Source: Eonycteris spelaea
Lineage: Eukaryota > Chordata > Mammalia > Chiroptera > Pteropodidae
Assembly: GCA_003508835.1 (NCBI GenBank)
Contig: PUFA01000006.1
Location: forward strand, 6,448,001 to 6,512,000
Direction: 5' to 3'
DNA: 64,000 bases
Shown here piece by piece: positions 22,700 through 34,090 of this stretch. The first letter of the stretch is position 1. Each line of letters begins with the position of its first letter. Both the position numbers and the translations under genes were made by a program. Under the pieces are notes generated by a model that did not search any database, was not told the DNA's origin, and saw nothing but the letters and a program-made list of their open reading frames with translations.

Positions 22700-23170
22700 A
22701 GCAGCCCTCTGTCCTAGTTCTCCTTCTGCCTTCTGTGTGTCCCTCTGAGGGTTCTTCACTAGCTCTTTTTCCCCAACCAGCCCTTTAAATGAAAAGGACC
22801 CAGAGTTCTATTCTTAACATTTTCCTCTCTTCATTCCACACACTCCTCTGGACCTTCCCTGCTCCCACAGATTTATCTGTCTCTATGCCAACAACCCCAG
22901 ACCTCCTTCCCCAGAGTGGATTTCCCTCGAGCTCCAGACCCATGGACCCAACTCTCCATGGGGCATCTCCATGTCGATGCTTCATAAACTCACACTCAAC
23001 AAGGCCCAAGTCCAGCTTACCATCTGCCCCAGGCCCTCCTTGATCTGGTCCCTCAGACTATTCCATCTCCACCCCCCTGAGCCATGCACACACCCTGTGC
23101 TTCAGCCAAAGGCAAAACTGGGCTCCCTTCTCTACCACCCAGCTCCCTCTGGCTGCCTGCAGACTCACCT
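22700..23170 (+). repeat. Probable L2-type remnant
   Basis: Sequence such as ATTTATCTGTCTCTATGCC, AACAACCCCAGACC and GAGCTCCAGACCCATGG resembles a common old LINE segment; diverged and only tentatively L2. Confidence 0.4.
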
Positions 23171-23224
23171 GAATCATTGTTCACAGAGAAGAGAAAGTCA
23201 TTTCACCCCTTGGTCATATAAAGC

Positions 23225-23412
23225 CATGTAAACTCTGGCTTTCAAGTCAGAAGATCAGGGTTTAAGCCTTAGCTCTGCACTATCAGCAGGGCCACTCTGG
23301 GAGCCTGACTGAGCCTCAGTTTCCTCATTTGTAAAATGGGGGTGATAAAATGGGTTGTTCTGAGGATTAAATGATCTGCTTCAAGCATTTAGCACATGAC
23401 AGGAACACATTA
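23225..23412 (+). repeat. MIR SINE
   Basis: CTCTGGCTTTCAAGTCAGAA, GAGCCTCAGTTTCCTCATTTG, TCTGAGGATTAAATGATC. Confidence 0.9.
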
Positions 23413-23420
23413 ATAAACAT

Positions 23421-23562
23421 CAAGGAGGAGGAGGAGAAGGAGGAGGAAGAAGAGGAGGAGGAGAAGGATGGTGATGATAATGATGGTGTTGATGATGGTG
23501 GTGGTGATGATGATGGTGGTGGTGGTGATGATGGTGGGGTGGTGATGATGGTGGTGGTGAAA
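23421..23562 (+). repeat. (GGA)n then (GAT/GGT)n purine-rich simple repeat
   Basis: GGAGGAGGAGAAGGAGG runs into GATGATGGTGGTGGTG-type words. It encodes acidic or Gly-rich artefact frames. A mirror-like homopurine stretch of this kind can form triplex DNA. Confidence 0.9.
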
Positions 23563-23569
23563 GTCTGTT

Positions 23570-23830
23570 CACTATCAAGCCTCAGGTTAGAAACACAGAA
23601 ATGAATACGACAGATTTGACCTCAAGGAGCTCACAGTCTAGTAAGAGAAGCTATTATACAAGAAAATAACTATAAAGCAAGCAATAAATGTTTATACACT
23701 TGTAGGAACAATGAGCCATTTGGGTGCTCAGAGGAGGGCCAGACTAACTCCACCTGGAATCAGGGGGCTCTGGTTAAGGAAGAGGATGTTTGAGCTGGGA
23801 CTGAAAGATGTGTAGAGAAAACGTAGCACC
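23570..23830 (-). repeat. L2 fragment
   Basis: GACCTCAAGGAGCTCACAGTC then GTTTGAGCTGGGACTGAAAGA. Confidence 0.7.
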
Positions 23831-24464
23831 CCAGGTCCAAAAGTCCTGCTTATTCTGAACCAGGTGCCCCTTCTAAGGAGTATAGCAGATAGGAAATCTG
23901 GTCAGAGCCCAGAGAGTCTCTCACCCCACAGCGATGAGCAGGAGGGTCAAAGGCAAACTCAGCAAAGCGCGATCTGCCCTCAGTACCAAAGCAGCAGAGA
24001 CACACAGGTGGCTTGCTGCGCAGAGGACTCTGCAGTTTGCTCCAGCCCCACATCAGGTTCCCAGATTCCTCTCTCTCCCTTTCATTGTCTTCTCTAACCG
24101 AAATTATGTGAGGTTTTGTCTCCTCACTCACAGCCATGACCTCCTCCCTGTGCCCCACACACAGCATTAGGCAGACAGTGTCTTTGCCTGAGCCCTGGGA
24201 AGACTATACACCTGTTACCCTGTCCCCTCTACCCCCATCCCAATGTCCTCCTTAGGCCAGTGAATCTGGGTGCACAAAGCAATGAAGGACCAACTGGCAG
24301 CTGGGGTCCTGTGTTTGGAAGTCTCTAGCACTCAGAAAGTTAGAGATGCAAAGAACAGAGAGACCGCTGCCTCTCCACAGCCAGGTCCCCTCTCCCCAAG
24401 GTGACACCTGTGTTTCCTGAGTGATGGGACCAAGAGGAAGGAACGGTGCTGCAGCAGTACGTGC

Positions 24465-24590
24465 AGTAGCAGCAGAGTATAGATTCTGGCCTCGGACAGT
24501 CCTGAGCTATTCCCAGCTCTGTCCCTGCCTACCTGTGTGATCTTGGGTACAATTTCATCTTTCGGGATCTCACTTTTGTCATTTATAAGA
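24465..24590 (+). repeat. MIR fragment
   Basis: AGTATAGATTCTGGCCTCGG, TACCTGTGTGATCTTGGGTA, TTTTGTCATTTATAAGATTC. Confidence 0.7.
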
Positions 24591-25160
24591 TTCAGTCACT
24601 CAATATTTATTGACCATCTATTCTATTCCAGGCTTAGTTCTAGGCATAGGGATAATTTGGGTGAAGTCTTGGCTTCCCTAAGCTTACCTTCTAATTGGGG
24701 AGACAAAGAATCAAAATATAAACAATTGATAGGCAACATCATGTAACATGGGGATAAATGATCTTCCTAAGACATTGAGAGGAACTGGGAGGCATCTATT
24801 TTAGTGAGGCCGCCTGAGCAGCGGACATTGGAGAAGAAATATGAATCAAATGAGAAGAGTGAGCATGTGAAGAGGTGGAGAAATCACTTCTGGCAGAGGG
24901 AACAGAAAGTGTAGGAAGGGGCTTAGCAAGTTTAAGAAGTTACAGAGCAGCTAGTGCAGCTGGAGAAAGAGGACAAGGAGAGAATGGTAGGAGGGAAGAT
25001 CCGCAAGGAGACAAGAGTGGATCATGCAGGGCCTCGAAAGCCATGGTAAGGACTTGGCTTTTACCTTGTGTAAGACGGCAGCATTTAAAGGATCGTGAAC
25101 AGAGGAGGGACATGATCCAACCAAAAGTTTATAGGCTCCCTCTGGTTGCCGTGTGAATAA
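24591..25160 (-). repeat. L2-like element
   Basis: TCACTCAATATTTATTGACC, GGCTTCCCTAAGCTTACCTTC, then GATCATGCAGGGCCTCGAAAG and GACATGATCCAACC, which continue the usual extended sequence found with reversed L2-type ends. Confidence 0.6.
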
Positions 25161-25164
25161 CGAA

Positions 25165-25470
25165 CTCTGGAGAGGCACTGCCCAATGGAGAGATGATGTG
25201 AGCCACATATATTATTTAAAGTTTTCTAATGGCCACATCAAAAGAGGTAAAGAAACAGGTGAAATTAAGCTCACTATTTTATTTCACCCAAAATATTATC
25301 ACCTCAATGCGTCATGTATATAAAAACATTAGAGATGTTTTGCATTCTTTTCTCATACCAAGTCTTCAAAATCCAGCCCATATTTTATACTTGTAGCTCA
25401 TCTCAATTTGGACCAGTCACATTGCAAGTGCCCACTGGCTCCATGTGGTTACTGATTGGATAGCAGAGCG
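25165..25470 (+). repeat. hAT-Charlie-like DNA transposon fossil
   Basis: GGCACTGCCCAATGGAGAGA at the start and AGTGCCCACTGGCTCCATGTGG near the end, with AATGGCCACATCAAAAGAGG inside, match the layout of a MER1-type non-autonomous element. The family is recalled, not verified. Confidence 0.55.
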
Positions 25471-26550
25471 TAAAAGGGGCAGGACTGAGAACAGAAAGAC
25501 CGGGGAAGAGGCAGTTTCCAGGTGCAGAAAGAAGAGTTAGTGGCGGGATGAGGATTAGGAAGAACACGAGGATGGGAGGATGAGTGGAAGTGAGCTGAGG
25601 CCGACTGGGGCCGAACGGTTGGAGTCAGCGTCGTAAGTCAGATCCCCGGAAGTGCTCTGAGACTGAGATTCGCGCAAAGGAGGTTTATTGTTGGGTTCCT
25701 TCCGGGACAACAGCAAGAGAGGGAGGCAGCATTGGGCAAAGGGAGAAAACTGATGTGCAGAGCAGTCACACAAATGCCTCTGCCCATCTCGCAGTCTCAC
25801 AAGGAGCTCTGAAGCTGGGACAGCCCTTCAGAAGTGTCCCAAGTTGAAGTAAGGGAACTGTCCTTTGCATACACCCTACCTACTGACCAGCCATTGGATA
25901 CAGGCTGCCCCCAGGGAGGGGGCATAACTTTGGGCAAGGTATCTGCCTTCTGCCAAAGGCAATTCCTGGAGCAGGATTCAGCTGTGACCTGTCAATGGTC
26001 CACATTCCTACACTCAGGCAGCCAGGGAATTGGGAGAAAAGGGACAAGAGAGGCCTCCTCACTTGGAAAACTTCTTCCTCTCAGGAAGAGGAGCAATGCT
26101 GTCATGGCAACAGGAGTATCAAGCACAGGCCAGCCATGTCCACTGACAGCCTCTGAGCCCAACTGGAGAAGTTTCAGTCACTGGAGAAACTCAGGCCCAG
26201 CTGGGAACCCTGCCCCCGACCCTGTGGGGCCCATCTCACAGCCAGTCCTGGGGTTCCAGCTCCAGCTTTGCCGCTCCTCCTCCCCCCACTGCTCCCCACG
26301 AGGGGCACATCCCTGCCCCCATCCTGTTGAAGGACTTCCAATCCCAGCTCAGCTGGGCTATTGTGAGGCTTGAATGAGCTTAAGCAAGTGGAAAAGTTTT
26401 GTTCACTCTGGGGTGCCATCCACATAGGAGGCTGTTATTAAACTCCTCACTTCCTGCCTTTGCTGTTCTCCTGGGCGCATCACTTTCTTCTCCTGCCCTG
26501 GACTTCCCTCCCCTGCCCCTTCTCTTCTCAGCCCTTCGAATCTGCCAACT
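25471..26550. other. Non-coding, nothing recognised
   Basis: No clear repeat or gene. Confidence 0.4.
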
Positions 26551-26584
26551 GATTTTCTCTCTCTCTCCCTCTCTCTCTCTTCCA
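26551..26584 (+). repeat. (TC)n microsatellite
   Basis: CTCTCTCTCTCCCTCTCTCT, imperfect. Confidence 0.9.
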
Positions 26585-27245
26585 TCTTCATATCCCTCTG
26601 ATTCTCCGTATCTCCCTCTCTGTCTTGATCTGGCAATTCCTGCATTTCACCTCCAACCAAGGTGGCTCAGAGCCACCCCACAGGTCTGGCCTGGACAGAA
26701 AGGAGGGAGGGCAGGGAGAGTGACCACAGCAGTAGTTCAGCTCGAAGCTTGCCCACCGACCCCCTTTAAGCTCCCACAAGACTTGCGGTGCAGCAGCCCG
26801 CACCCCAGCTTGTTTGTTTACTACAGCAGTATGGAGAGGCTCCACAGCAACTCAACTTCACCGCTCAGAAGCCTGGTGCTGGCAAGGGCCAGCAGTCCCT
26901 GCAGCAGCACAGGCAGGCTGCCAGGCAGCGAGGCCCTGCCCTGGAGCAGCCCAGCATCCTCCAGGCTGGATCACAGTGAGGGTCACAGGCATGGCCCAGT
27001 GCGGGTGAGAGCAGCAGGCAAGATCCCTACCACCCTGGCTCTACAGGGTACCCAAGGTGGACAGCTGCTGGCAACCCCACAGCAAAGACAGAGCCTTGAC
27101 TCTATAGGGAGGGGGCCCACTTCTCAAGGAGCTTCTTTAAGAACCAGGTGGACAGAGGAAATACATAAACAGAAAGGTCACAAATGTGTAAACACTGACC
27201 AGTTCTCCATATCTGAACTGGTAGTTATATTAGGCATTCAGTCAG
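26585..27245. other. Non-coding, contains a chance 293-codon frame
   Basis: A + strand frame runs 26399-27280 but begins in ordinary sequence, crosses the TC repeat and ends in the GGAT repeat. No domain or signal is recognisable. Confidence 0.45.
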
Positions 27246-27400
27246 TGGATGGAAGGATGTATGGATGGATGGATGGATAGATGGCTGCTGGCTGGCTGGA
27301 TGGATGGATGGATCATGGATGGATGGATGGATAGATAGATGGATGATGGCTGGCTGGCTGGCTGGCTGGATGGATGGATGGGTGGATGGATGGGAAGACT
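27246..27400 (+). repeat. (GGAT)n with GGCT variant block
   Basis: GGATGGATGGATGGATAGAT alternating with GGCTGGCTGGCTGGCTGGAT, giving a two-phase tetranucleotide array of about 150 bases. Confidence 0.95.
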
Positions 27401-28185
27401 GACGGAGCCACGGTTTCCAGGTTGGCATAGCCCATCAGTACAGGATCTTCCTTTTCCTTCATCCCACCCAGAAAACTCCCTTCGCTGGGTTTCCTTATCA
27501 TCAAAGGCTGACTGAAGAGCCAGACTCCTTCCTTGCCTCTGAATTTTTAGAACTTTTCTTTTTCTTCTTCTCTGTCTCTTTTTTTACGGGAGAGGGTGAG
27601 AAGCCCAAGTCACAGGTATGAGTAGCTGGTTGAACCAAAAAGCCCACCCTGTGCACTGACATTCTCCAGGAAAGGTCAGAGGGAGCTAGGCAGGATAAGC
27701 ACTCCCTGCTACCTCCAGCAGGGTTAGCAAAGCACAGTGTTTCGAGACAGTCCCATCAGACAACAGGTATGGAACCCTCTTTTCTCCCTGCCAGGAGCCT
27801 CTGCCCTGAGCTAGGACTAGGGCCCAGAGGATGGGGCTTAAGATACGCAGAAGACTGGAGGGAGGCCAGGAGCTAAATGGAGAAGAATAGACAGAGAAGA
27901 TGTGGCTGGAAGCCCCCAGGGAGAGGAAGTTCTGAGGCAAGCCTGGCTGGATGGGATTAACACAGGCACCCCACCCTCTCTAGCTCCAGGCTACTGGGTG
28001 GCTTCCAGGAGGCTCAGGGCGTGATCCTGGGCAGAACCCCGCCAGGACATGAAAGGCTCTGGAGTGGTAATGTTCTCAGGACCACCCAACCTCACCCATT
28101 GTGGGAATTCTGGTCTTTCTGGGTGGCAGACACTGGGTGCCCCAAGGTGGCTGGGAGATGGAAAGAGGCTGGAAGAATCAATTGT
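27401..28185. other. Non-coding, nothing recognised
   Basis: No gene or clear repeat family. Confidence 0.4.
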
Positions 28186-28189
28186 CTCC

Positions 28190-28370
28190 CAGGCTACTAA
28201 AACTTGTGAAGATTAAGTGAAGTAATAATATATGTAAAGTGCTTAGAAACCTAGTAAGCACTAGTAAGTGTTAAACATAAGCACCTAGGATAGTGTCTGG
28301 CACAAAGTGGGCACTATTTGTTGAATTGTTATGTGAATGAATGAATGAATGAATGAATGAACGGATGAAT
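28190..28370 (+). repeat. MIR/L2 composite ending in (TGAA)n
   Basis: GATTAAGTGAAGTAATAATA and AAAGTGCTTAGAAACC are MIR-like; GGATAGTGTCTGGCACAAAG and TGAATGAATGAATGAATG are L2-like. Confidence 0.65.
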
Positions 28371-28394
28371 CTTGCTCCCACTTAGTTCCTCTAC

Positions 28395-28560
28395 TTCAAA
28401 TACTGGCATATAGAAATCAGTACTGTCTCTATTAGGACAATATTGACATTAGATTCCTTCCCACCGCAGGGCCTTTGCACTTGCTATCCCCTGTGCCAGA
28501 AGTGATTTCCCCCACATCCTCATATGATTTTCTCCTCCACTTGATTCAGATCTCTGCCAC
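28395..28560 (+). repeat. L2 fragment
   Basis: CCGCAGGGCCTTTGCACTTG followed by CTATCCCCTGTGCCAGAAG. Confidence 0.7.
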
Positions 28561-28668
28561 TGGAAATGAGAAAGAGCCCCAGCCACTGCTAGCTAATAGG
28601 GCAACATCATCCCCAAAGTCATCTCTCTTTCGCTAGTCAAGGACTCTCACTAAGTATGTACATATGTA

Positions 28669-28670
<2 letters not shown>

Positions 28671-28713
<43 letters not shown>
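28671..28713 (+). repeat. (AC)n microsatellite
   Basis: About 42 bases of CA repeats. Confidence 0.98.
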
Positions 28714-28717
<4 letters not shown>

Positions 28718-28984
28718 TCCAGATAATCCTAACTTGACAATTTCAGTATCCCACCCTACCCAGGGCTAGGTCTTGAACCAATAGGTCTCTGGCCTGGCAG
28801 GTGGTTGGTTCCTCCTACATGCTGATGGCTATCAGTTTCAATGCAAGACAAGGGCTCATCAGACCCGCAGAGGAGGTCCTACTCTGTCCCCAACCACTCC
28901 CTCCTTCCAACCAGCATTGGCAAGAACCATGGTACCACTCAAACAGTAGAGTCCACTGGACCAGGATTTAAACATTCCTAACTC

Positions 28985-29115
28985 TAACACTTACGGAAAA
29001 TATAATAATAATAACTTTTATTAAGCATTAACTGTGTGTCAGCCACTGTACTAAGCTCCCTATACAATTGAGCTCATTTAACCATGAAAACAACTAAGAT
29101 AGCTATTATCCTTAT
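28985..29115 (-). repeat. MIR fragment
   Basis: TTTATTAAGCATTAACTGTG, GAGCTCATTTAACCATG, AGATAGCTATTATCC. Confidence 0.8.
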
Positions 29116-29134
29116 TTTACCCCTGGCCAAGGCA

Positions 29135-29345
29135 GAATCAACCGGCTAAATGCTTGGGTTCTGGAATGAGACAGAGCTGCATTCAAATCCAGGCTCTTCC
29201 ATTCACTTGCTGTGTGACCTTGGGCAAGTTACTGCATCTCTCTGAGTCTCCGCTTCCTCCTCTGTAATGAGGAGATAAGACAGCCACTGCCTTTGATCTT
29301 TGCGAGGATCAAAGGAGATAATGGATGAAAGTGCCGCGTGGTGCC
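29135..29345 (+). repeat. MIR SINE
   Basis: GGGTTCTGGAATGAGACAGA, CACTTGCTGTGTGACCTTGG, GCAAGTTACTGCATCTCTC. Very clear core. Confidence 0.93.
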
Positions 29346-30049
29346 AGGCATGCAGCTTTCAATCAAGGTCGGAGCCTGCCCTTCCCTCCTTATCTCCGCA
29401 GCTCCTCTGCCAAGGTTTGCAGGCTGGGACGGGTCTCCTCACGGTGCCAGGCACAAGGCTGGACACAGCCAGCACACACAGAATATTCCTGCTGTTTGGC
29501 AAATTTTCCCAAGGCCTGATTACAAAGAGCGTTCTCTCACCTGGAGCACCAGGGAGGATCCTTGCCCTAGACACTTCCAGGTGGGGGTCTCTAGAGGGAG
29601 GCCCCTTCCTGCCTCTGAGCTTCTGCCTTGTTTGGAAGCCCTCACCTCTACCACATGCCCTACCCTGGACCCCAGATCTCATCCTAGTTCCTTGGGTCTG
29701 AGTTCCTACCTAGAAAATTTGACTGGCATCCTGGCTTCTCCAAGAACATGGCCACCTACTATAGACCTACTACTCACTGCCCCGTGCCTGGAGCTCTGAC
29801 CTAAGGTCAGCCCCTTAGTTAGACCCTGCAATATGCTGACAGACATCTGTCACGCACTAGTTGCCCAAATCACCCACTCCAGATTCCCAGGATCCAGTCT
29901 GCCCAATACTCAACTCTCTGGCTGCCATCCATCGACCTACAGCTGTCATTTGCACCCAACCCAACAGTCGCCACACATACACACTCAGAGCCAGCAGCCA
30001 GACAGTAGCCATGACCCCTGCAGGCCCCTGAAGCCTGGCAGAAAAATCA
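29346..30049. other. Non-coding, nothing recognised
   Basis: Open frames to 153 codons without domain signatures. Confidence 0.4.
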
Positions 30050-30160
30050 CCAAAGCACTTTGACATTAATCAAAAGTATGCATAAATAAATATGTGCAAA
30101 TCACATGCAAACCAAGGTAGAAATTTACATCTTTTAATGCTGAGTCAGCGTCTCTAGGCA
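30050..30160. promoter_or_regulatory. POU-site cluster next to a MAF recognition element
   Basis: GTATGCATAAATAAATATG, GTGCAAATCACATGCAAACC (30095-30114, two octamer-like halves), then TGCTGAGTCAGC at 30138-30149, a near-complete palindromic MAF element. CATTAATCAAAAG lies upstream. Not explained by a repeat. Regulatory function is inferred. Confidence 0.55.
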
Positions 30161-30284
30161 CCCACCCAGGCAGCTGCCTGAAGCTCAGGAGGTTAGAGAC
30201 AAGAGACCCCCCAAACCTAGGGCCCACTGAATGATCCCAGATTCATCATCTGAGATTCTCAGACTTCCAAGTTGGGAGTACCAA

Positions 30285-30600
30285 CTACCGCGTAGTGACT
30301 GCTTACTACATGCCAGGCATTCTTGTACCCACTAGTTTCTACAGGCACTAAAGGAGATGACAGGCAAAGTGCTTTGACAGGTACCTGGCATGTAGTAAGC
30401 ACCCAATATACGTGGGCTCTGATTACAAATACCATCTCTGAGCCTCAGTGTCTTCATCTGTAAATGGAAATAATAGTTCCACATAACCCCCAGTGTTTTG
30501 GTGAGGACGTAATGGGCAAACTCAGGTAGAGGCACTTAGCATAATTCCCGCACATAGTAAACACTCAATAAATCTTAGCCAATATTATAAAATAGTGTGT
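30285..30600 (+). repeat. MIR elements
   Basis: A reversed scrap (CTACATGCCAGGCATTCTTG) followed by a forward MIR: TCTGAGCCTCAGTGTCTTCATC, then ACATAGTAAACACTCAATAAA. Confidence 0.8.
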
Positions 30601-30874
30601 AACCATGCAAATAAGTTCTGGGACAATACAGCCAACAGCGTGCAGTATGAGAGGTGAGGCACAGAGATTCGGGGAGGACTTCCACTTTATGTTTCATATA
30701 TTCATGAGGTAAATAACTTTGACAAATAAGCTTGTATTGCTTTCCTCGGTAGCAAAAACAATAAAGATATCCCTCTTTGGGGGGAAAAAAGCCATCAAGG
30801 CAGAAAGCCTGGCCGAGAAACATTCACTGTTTAGCTACCTCTTCCGAATGTGACCAGGTGCCAGGTGGGCCTGA

Positions 30875-30935
30875 CCGGGAAAATAGTTTGCTCTGAGCAC
30901 AATATTTGTATTAATTACAGCTACATGGTTCTCCC
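30875..30935. promoter_or_regulatory. Small AT-rich candidate element
   Basis: GAGCACAATATTTGTATTAA then TTACAGCTACATGG; homeobox-type core. Weak call. Confidence 0.3.
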
Positions 30936-31379
30936 TCTGTGGCAGGACCATAGCAGCTAAGCCAGGCCTTGATTCTCCCACCTGCCTCAAGGAGTTGGGC
31001 TTGGACCCAGGTCCTCTTTCTTTGATTTAGTCCCATCCCCACAGCCCACAGAGAAGTCATTACATCTGGAGTCCATGCTGCCCCCTCACCTTCACTGCTC
31101 CTCCCTGCTCCTATCAGCAGCAAATGTATCAAATCTTTGGGTCCTGTACATCTCCATCCTGGTCACTGACAAAGGACACAGGGCAGAACCAACTCTAAAA
31201 GGCCCTCGTCCAGGGAGCTCTGGGCGCATTGCCCAGTACCTTTACGCTTCTGTCAACCCACCAGGTATGAATAAGAAGATTCGCCCTCTTCTCTGAAGCC
31301 CACGTCTTCTTAGACTGAAGCCAGTATCTCTCCACACTCACTTAAAAGAAGAATATGATATCACAGTGGCATAACCATG

Positions 31380-31835
31380 CGGTCAATCAACAGACATGAT
31401 TTATTGGATTTTTGGTACCACTATAGACCAGGAATTGGGCTGGGTACTGGGAGACAGAGATGAAACAGAGCCAGCTGCCCCAAGAACTCACAGTCCCAGG
31501 GGAGAGACAGGCACACAAAGGGTAATGATAAGGCAGGTCCATAAATGCTAACACCAAGGTGTCTGTACAATACAGTGTGAGAGCAAGCAGAGGTCGTGGC
31601 TCAGTCCAGAGAGAGAGCAAGAAGACTTCCCAGAGCATGAACTAGGACTTGAAGGATGTGATAGTGGGGAGAAAGGCATGCCAAGGACAGGGAACTGCAT
31701 ATGCGAAGGCAGGGAGTTGTGAGGGCCTGGTGTGTTTGTGGGAACAGAAGCTCTGTGCTGCTGGATTCTGAGGGTGGACAGGGGTAGGACCTCTGGGAAC
31801 TTTGGACCTGATGATGTACACAATAGGGAGCAAGT
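31380..31835 (-). repeat. L2 3' region
   Basis: ATTTATTGGATTTTTGGTACC, AAGAACTCACAGTCCCAGGG, GAACTAGGACTTGAAGGATG, AAGGCATGCCAAGGACAGGG. Confidence 0.75.
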
Positions 31836-32184
31836 GACATGCCTGAGTTGTGTCTTAGGTAGCACTCTGACTTAACTCAACAAAATGATTAGAGGAAGAG
31901 AGAATCGTCCCAGACGAATCACTAGATTTTATGACCTATTCACTCCCCTTACATATTCTTTTCCTGGAGCCACTGGAATATAAGCTTTACCTGTCCCTTG
32001 AGGTGCCCAGACCAACCAGGCAATGGGTCTATAACTGGAGGTAAACTGAGGCACTCTACCTAAGAGCCCTTCCCTGATAGAAAAGGAGAGCAAGGACGTG
32101 AGTCTGGCATATGTTTCTGCTCTTAGCCACAAATAAAAGTTGAGACTCAGGGTGATTTTATCTGCAATGACAAGTCCACCTCCA

Positions 32185-32460
32185 GGCTCAGACAGGTATT
32201 GTTCCAGGCTCAGCAGACGTCCCCAAGTCAGACAGATGTCCAGGGCTCGAAGAGACATTGCCCTCGGGCCAAGAAGATGTTGCACCAGGTCCAGACAGAT
32301 GCTGTGCCAGGTATAGACACATGTCCTGGGCCCAGACAGAAGCTGTCCTGGGGCCAGATAATACGCTGGGCTCAGCCAGGTGTCCCAGCCTCAAACAGAT
32401 GTTGTCTCCAGCCCAAGCAGATGCTACCCTAAGCTCAGACAGATGTCTGCCACCAGAGAT
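32185..32460 (+). repeat. Degenerate minisatellite-like array (19-22-base unit)
   Basis: About 13 decayed copies of CAGACAGATGTTGTCCCAGG, for example CAGACAGATGCTGTGCCAGG, CAGACAGAAGCTGTCCTGGG, CAAACAGATGTTGTCTCCAG. Confidence 0.8.
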
Positions 32461-33480
32461 ACATAAAGATGCTAAGAGTTCCCTGGGAAATATATAATTC
32501 CTAAATTTTCCTTTTCCACTTATATTCTCCACCTGCCACTCCCAAAAAAGCTGAGGAAAGCCAGCATGGAGGCCAACCAACTCTCTTCAGGCCCTCCCAA
32601 CTTGTAACAGCCAAGGACCTACATCATCCTGTCCTTCCCCCTGACTCCAGGCTACTGCGTGAAGGGGAGGAAGGTGCATGCAGTGGGGCACTGAGTAAGG
32701 CACATGAACAGGAGTACAGGGCGTCCGTGCCATCTGCAGAGTGGTTGATGGTGAAGCCCAGGATACCCAAACTGACTCTGCAGGGAGTGAGAGGACTAGA
32801 GGGGATAAGAGAAAGGAGTGGATCGATATAAGCACCAGGCCACGAAGTCCTACCTCAAACCCTGCACTCTGGGACTAGCAGGGAAGACAAGGCCTGTGGC
32901 CTCATCCCCATAGCCATATATCTGGCCAACACCCTAAGAATGTCATTACTGGGTCATTTGAAGGTAATTACTGCTCCAAAGTTGGGCTGAATTAAGCAGG
33001 GAGAAGGAGGAATAGGAGGTCGGCCCAGTGTGGACATGAAGTGAGAGATAGTCCCATTCATCAGGTTGGTCCTGGTTAGAGGAATGACCTTCCTTCCCCA
33101 AAAGCCCTCAGAGGGGCATCCCAAACATGAAAGGAAAAAGAGCTTCCTTCCCCTCATAGCCACATGGATTGGGGTTCAGGAACTGTGGGGTGCTGGATGT
33201 TCCTGGCCCATGGGAAGAGGAGGCAGCCACTAGACCAGGGGTGGGGAGTAAGATGTGTTATAACCTCCCCATCTGCCCTCAGGGGCCTCCACTGGACTCA
33301 GTCTCTACCAGAGGAGAGCTAGGAGGGAGCGGCTCATGAATATGTAAATTTACCTTGAGCCCTGCCCCCCGCAGCTGATCTGGGTAGAGGCTTCCCTCCA
33401 TTGCTACCTACTTCCCATCAAGAGCTACCTGGAGCCTGAGGAAGGTGAGGTGTTGTCCTTAAAACCACTCAAATGAAAGC
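32461..33480. other. Non-coding, nothing recognised
   Basis: No gene or clear repeat. ATGAATATGTAAATTTACC at about 33337 is a small AT patch. Confidence 0.4.
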
Positions 33481-33489
33481 ACTGTCTGT

Positions 33490-33700
33490 CAGTTACAAAC
33501 GCTAGTGCACACACATTAACACAAACCTAGCACAAGCACCCTGACACAAGCACACAAATACTTATGGCATCTATAAAGTACAAACACATGAACACATGCG
33601 AACATGAAACATACAGTCACCATGTATATACACATGCACACTAAGCCCCCAACACACTACTGTAACACTGTACCACACACAAACGCAAGAGGACTCCCCT
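33490..33700 (+). repeat. Degenerate CA-rich tract
   Basis: Scattered CACACA/AACACA words, similar to 3861-4410 but sparser. Confidence 0.6.
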
Positions 33701-33875
33701 CCCACACATCCACCCCACCCAAGCTGCCCACTCCCCACCCTCAATCAGGTCACAAAGTCAACACCAGCCCAGAAAGGCACCTCACTCTTCTAACGATGGT
33801 GACAAGGACTTAAATTATCACTCACTGCTCCCCACCCCACCCTGTGGTAGTTTTTGCAGCCATCCAGATAAAAAG

Positions 33876-33895
33876 TGTTAAAAAAAAAAAAAAAA
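33876..33895 (+). repeat. Poly-A run
   Basis: About 17 A after GTGTTA; no SINE body upstream that I recognise. Confidence 0.8.
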
Positions 33896-33919
33896 CCCGC
33901 ACTCAAACCTAGCCCCAGC

Positions 33920-34090
33920 CTTTCAGAGTGATTAATCCCACTAATGATTTACCGATTTGCAGGGAGCGTGTTCTGCATAACCGGATTGTGGGCATTAGCA
34001 CCAGCTCAGAAGCTGCCATTCTGCTAAAAATGAAAGTAAATTTCAAGAGCAATTGGTCACCATTGACTTGAATGTTCTACTGAAGCACTG
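33920..34090. promoter_or_regulatory. Candidate conserved enhancer block
   Basis: GTGATTAATCCCACTAATGA (a GATTAATCC-type bicoid/OTX-like site), TTCTGCATAACCGGATTGTG, GGGCATTAGCACC, GAGCAATTGGTCACCATTG. Dense homeobox, GATTA and E-box-like motifs in non-repetitive DNA. Confidence 0.5.

Noticed and set aside
26399..27280. Open frame of 293 codons on the + strand
   Set aside because: Low-complexity Ser/Pro/Leu composition, crosses a TC microsatellite and stops in a GGAT repeat; no domain, splice or promoter context. Best read as chance in stop-poor CT-rich DNA.
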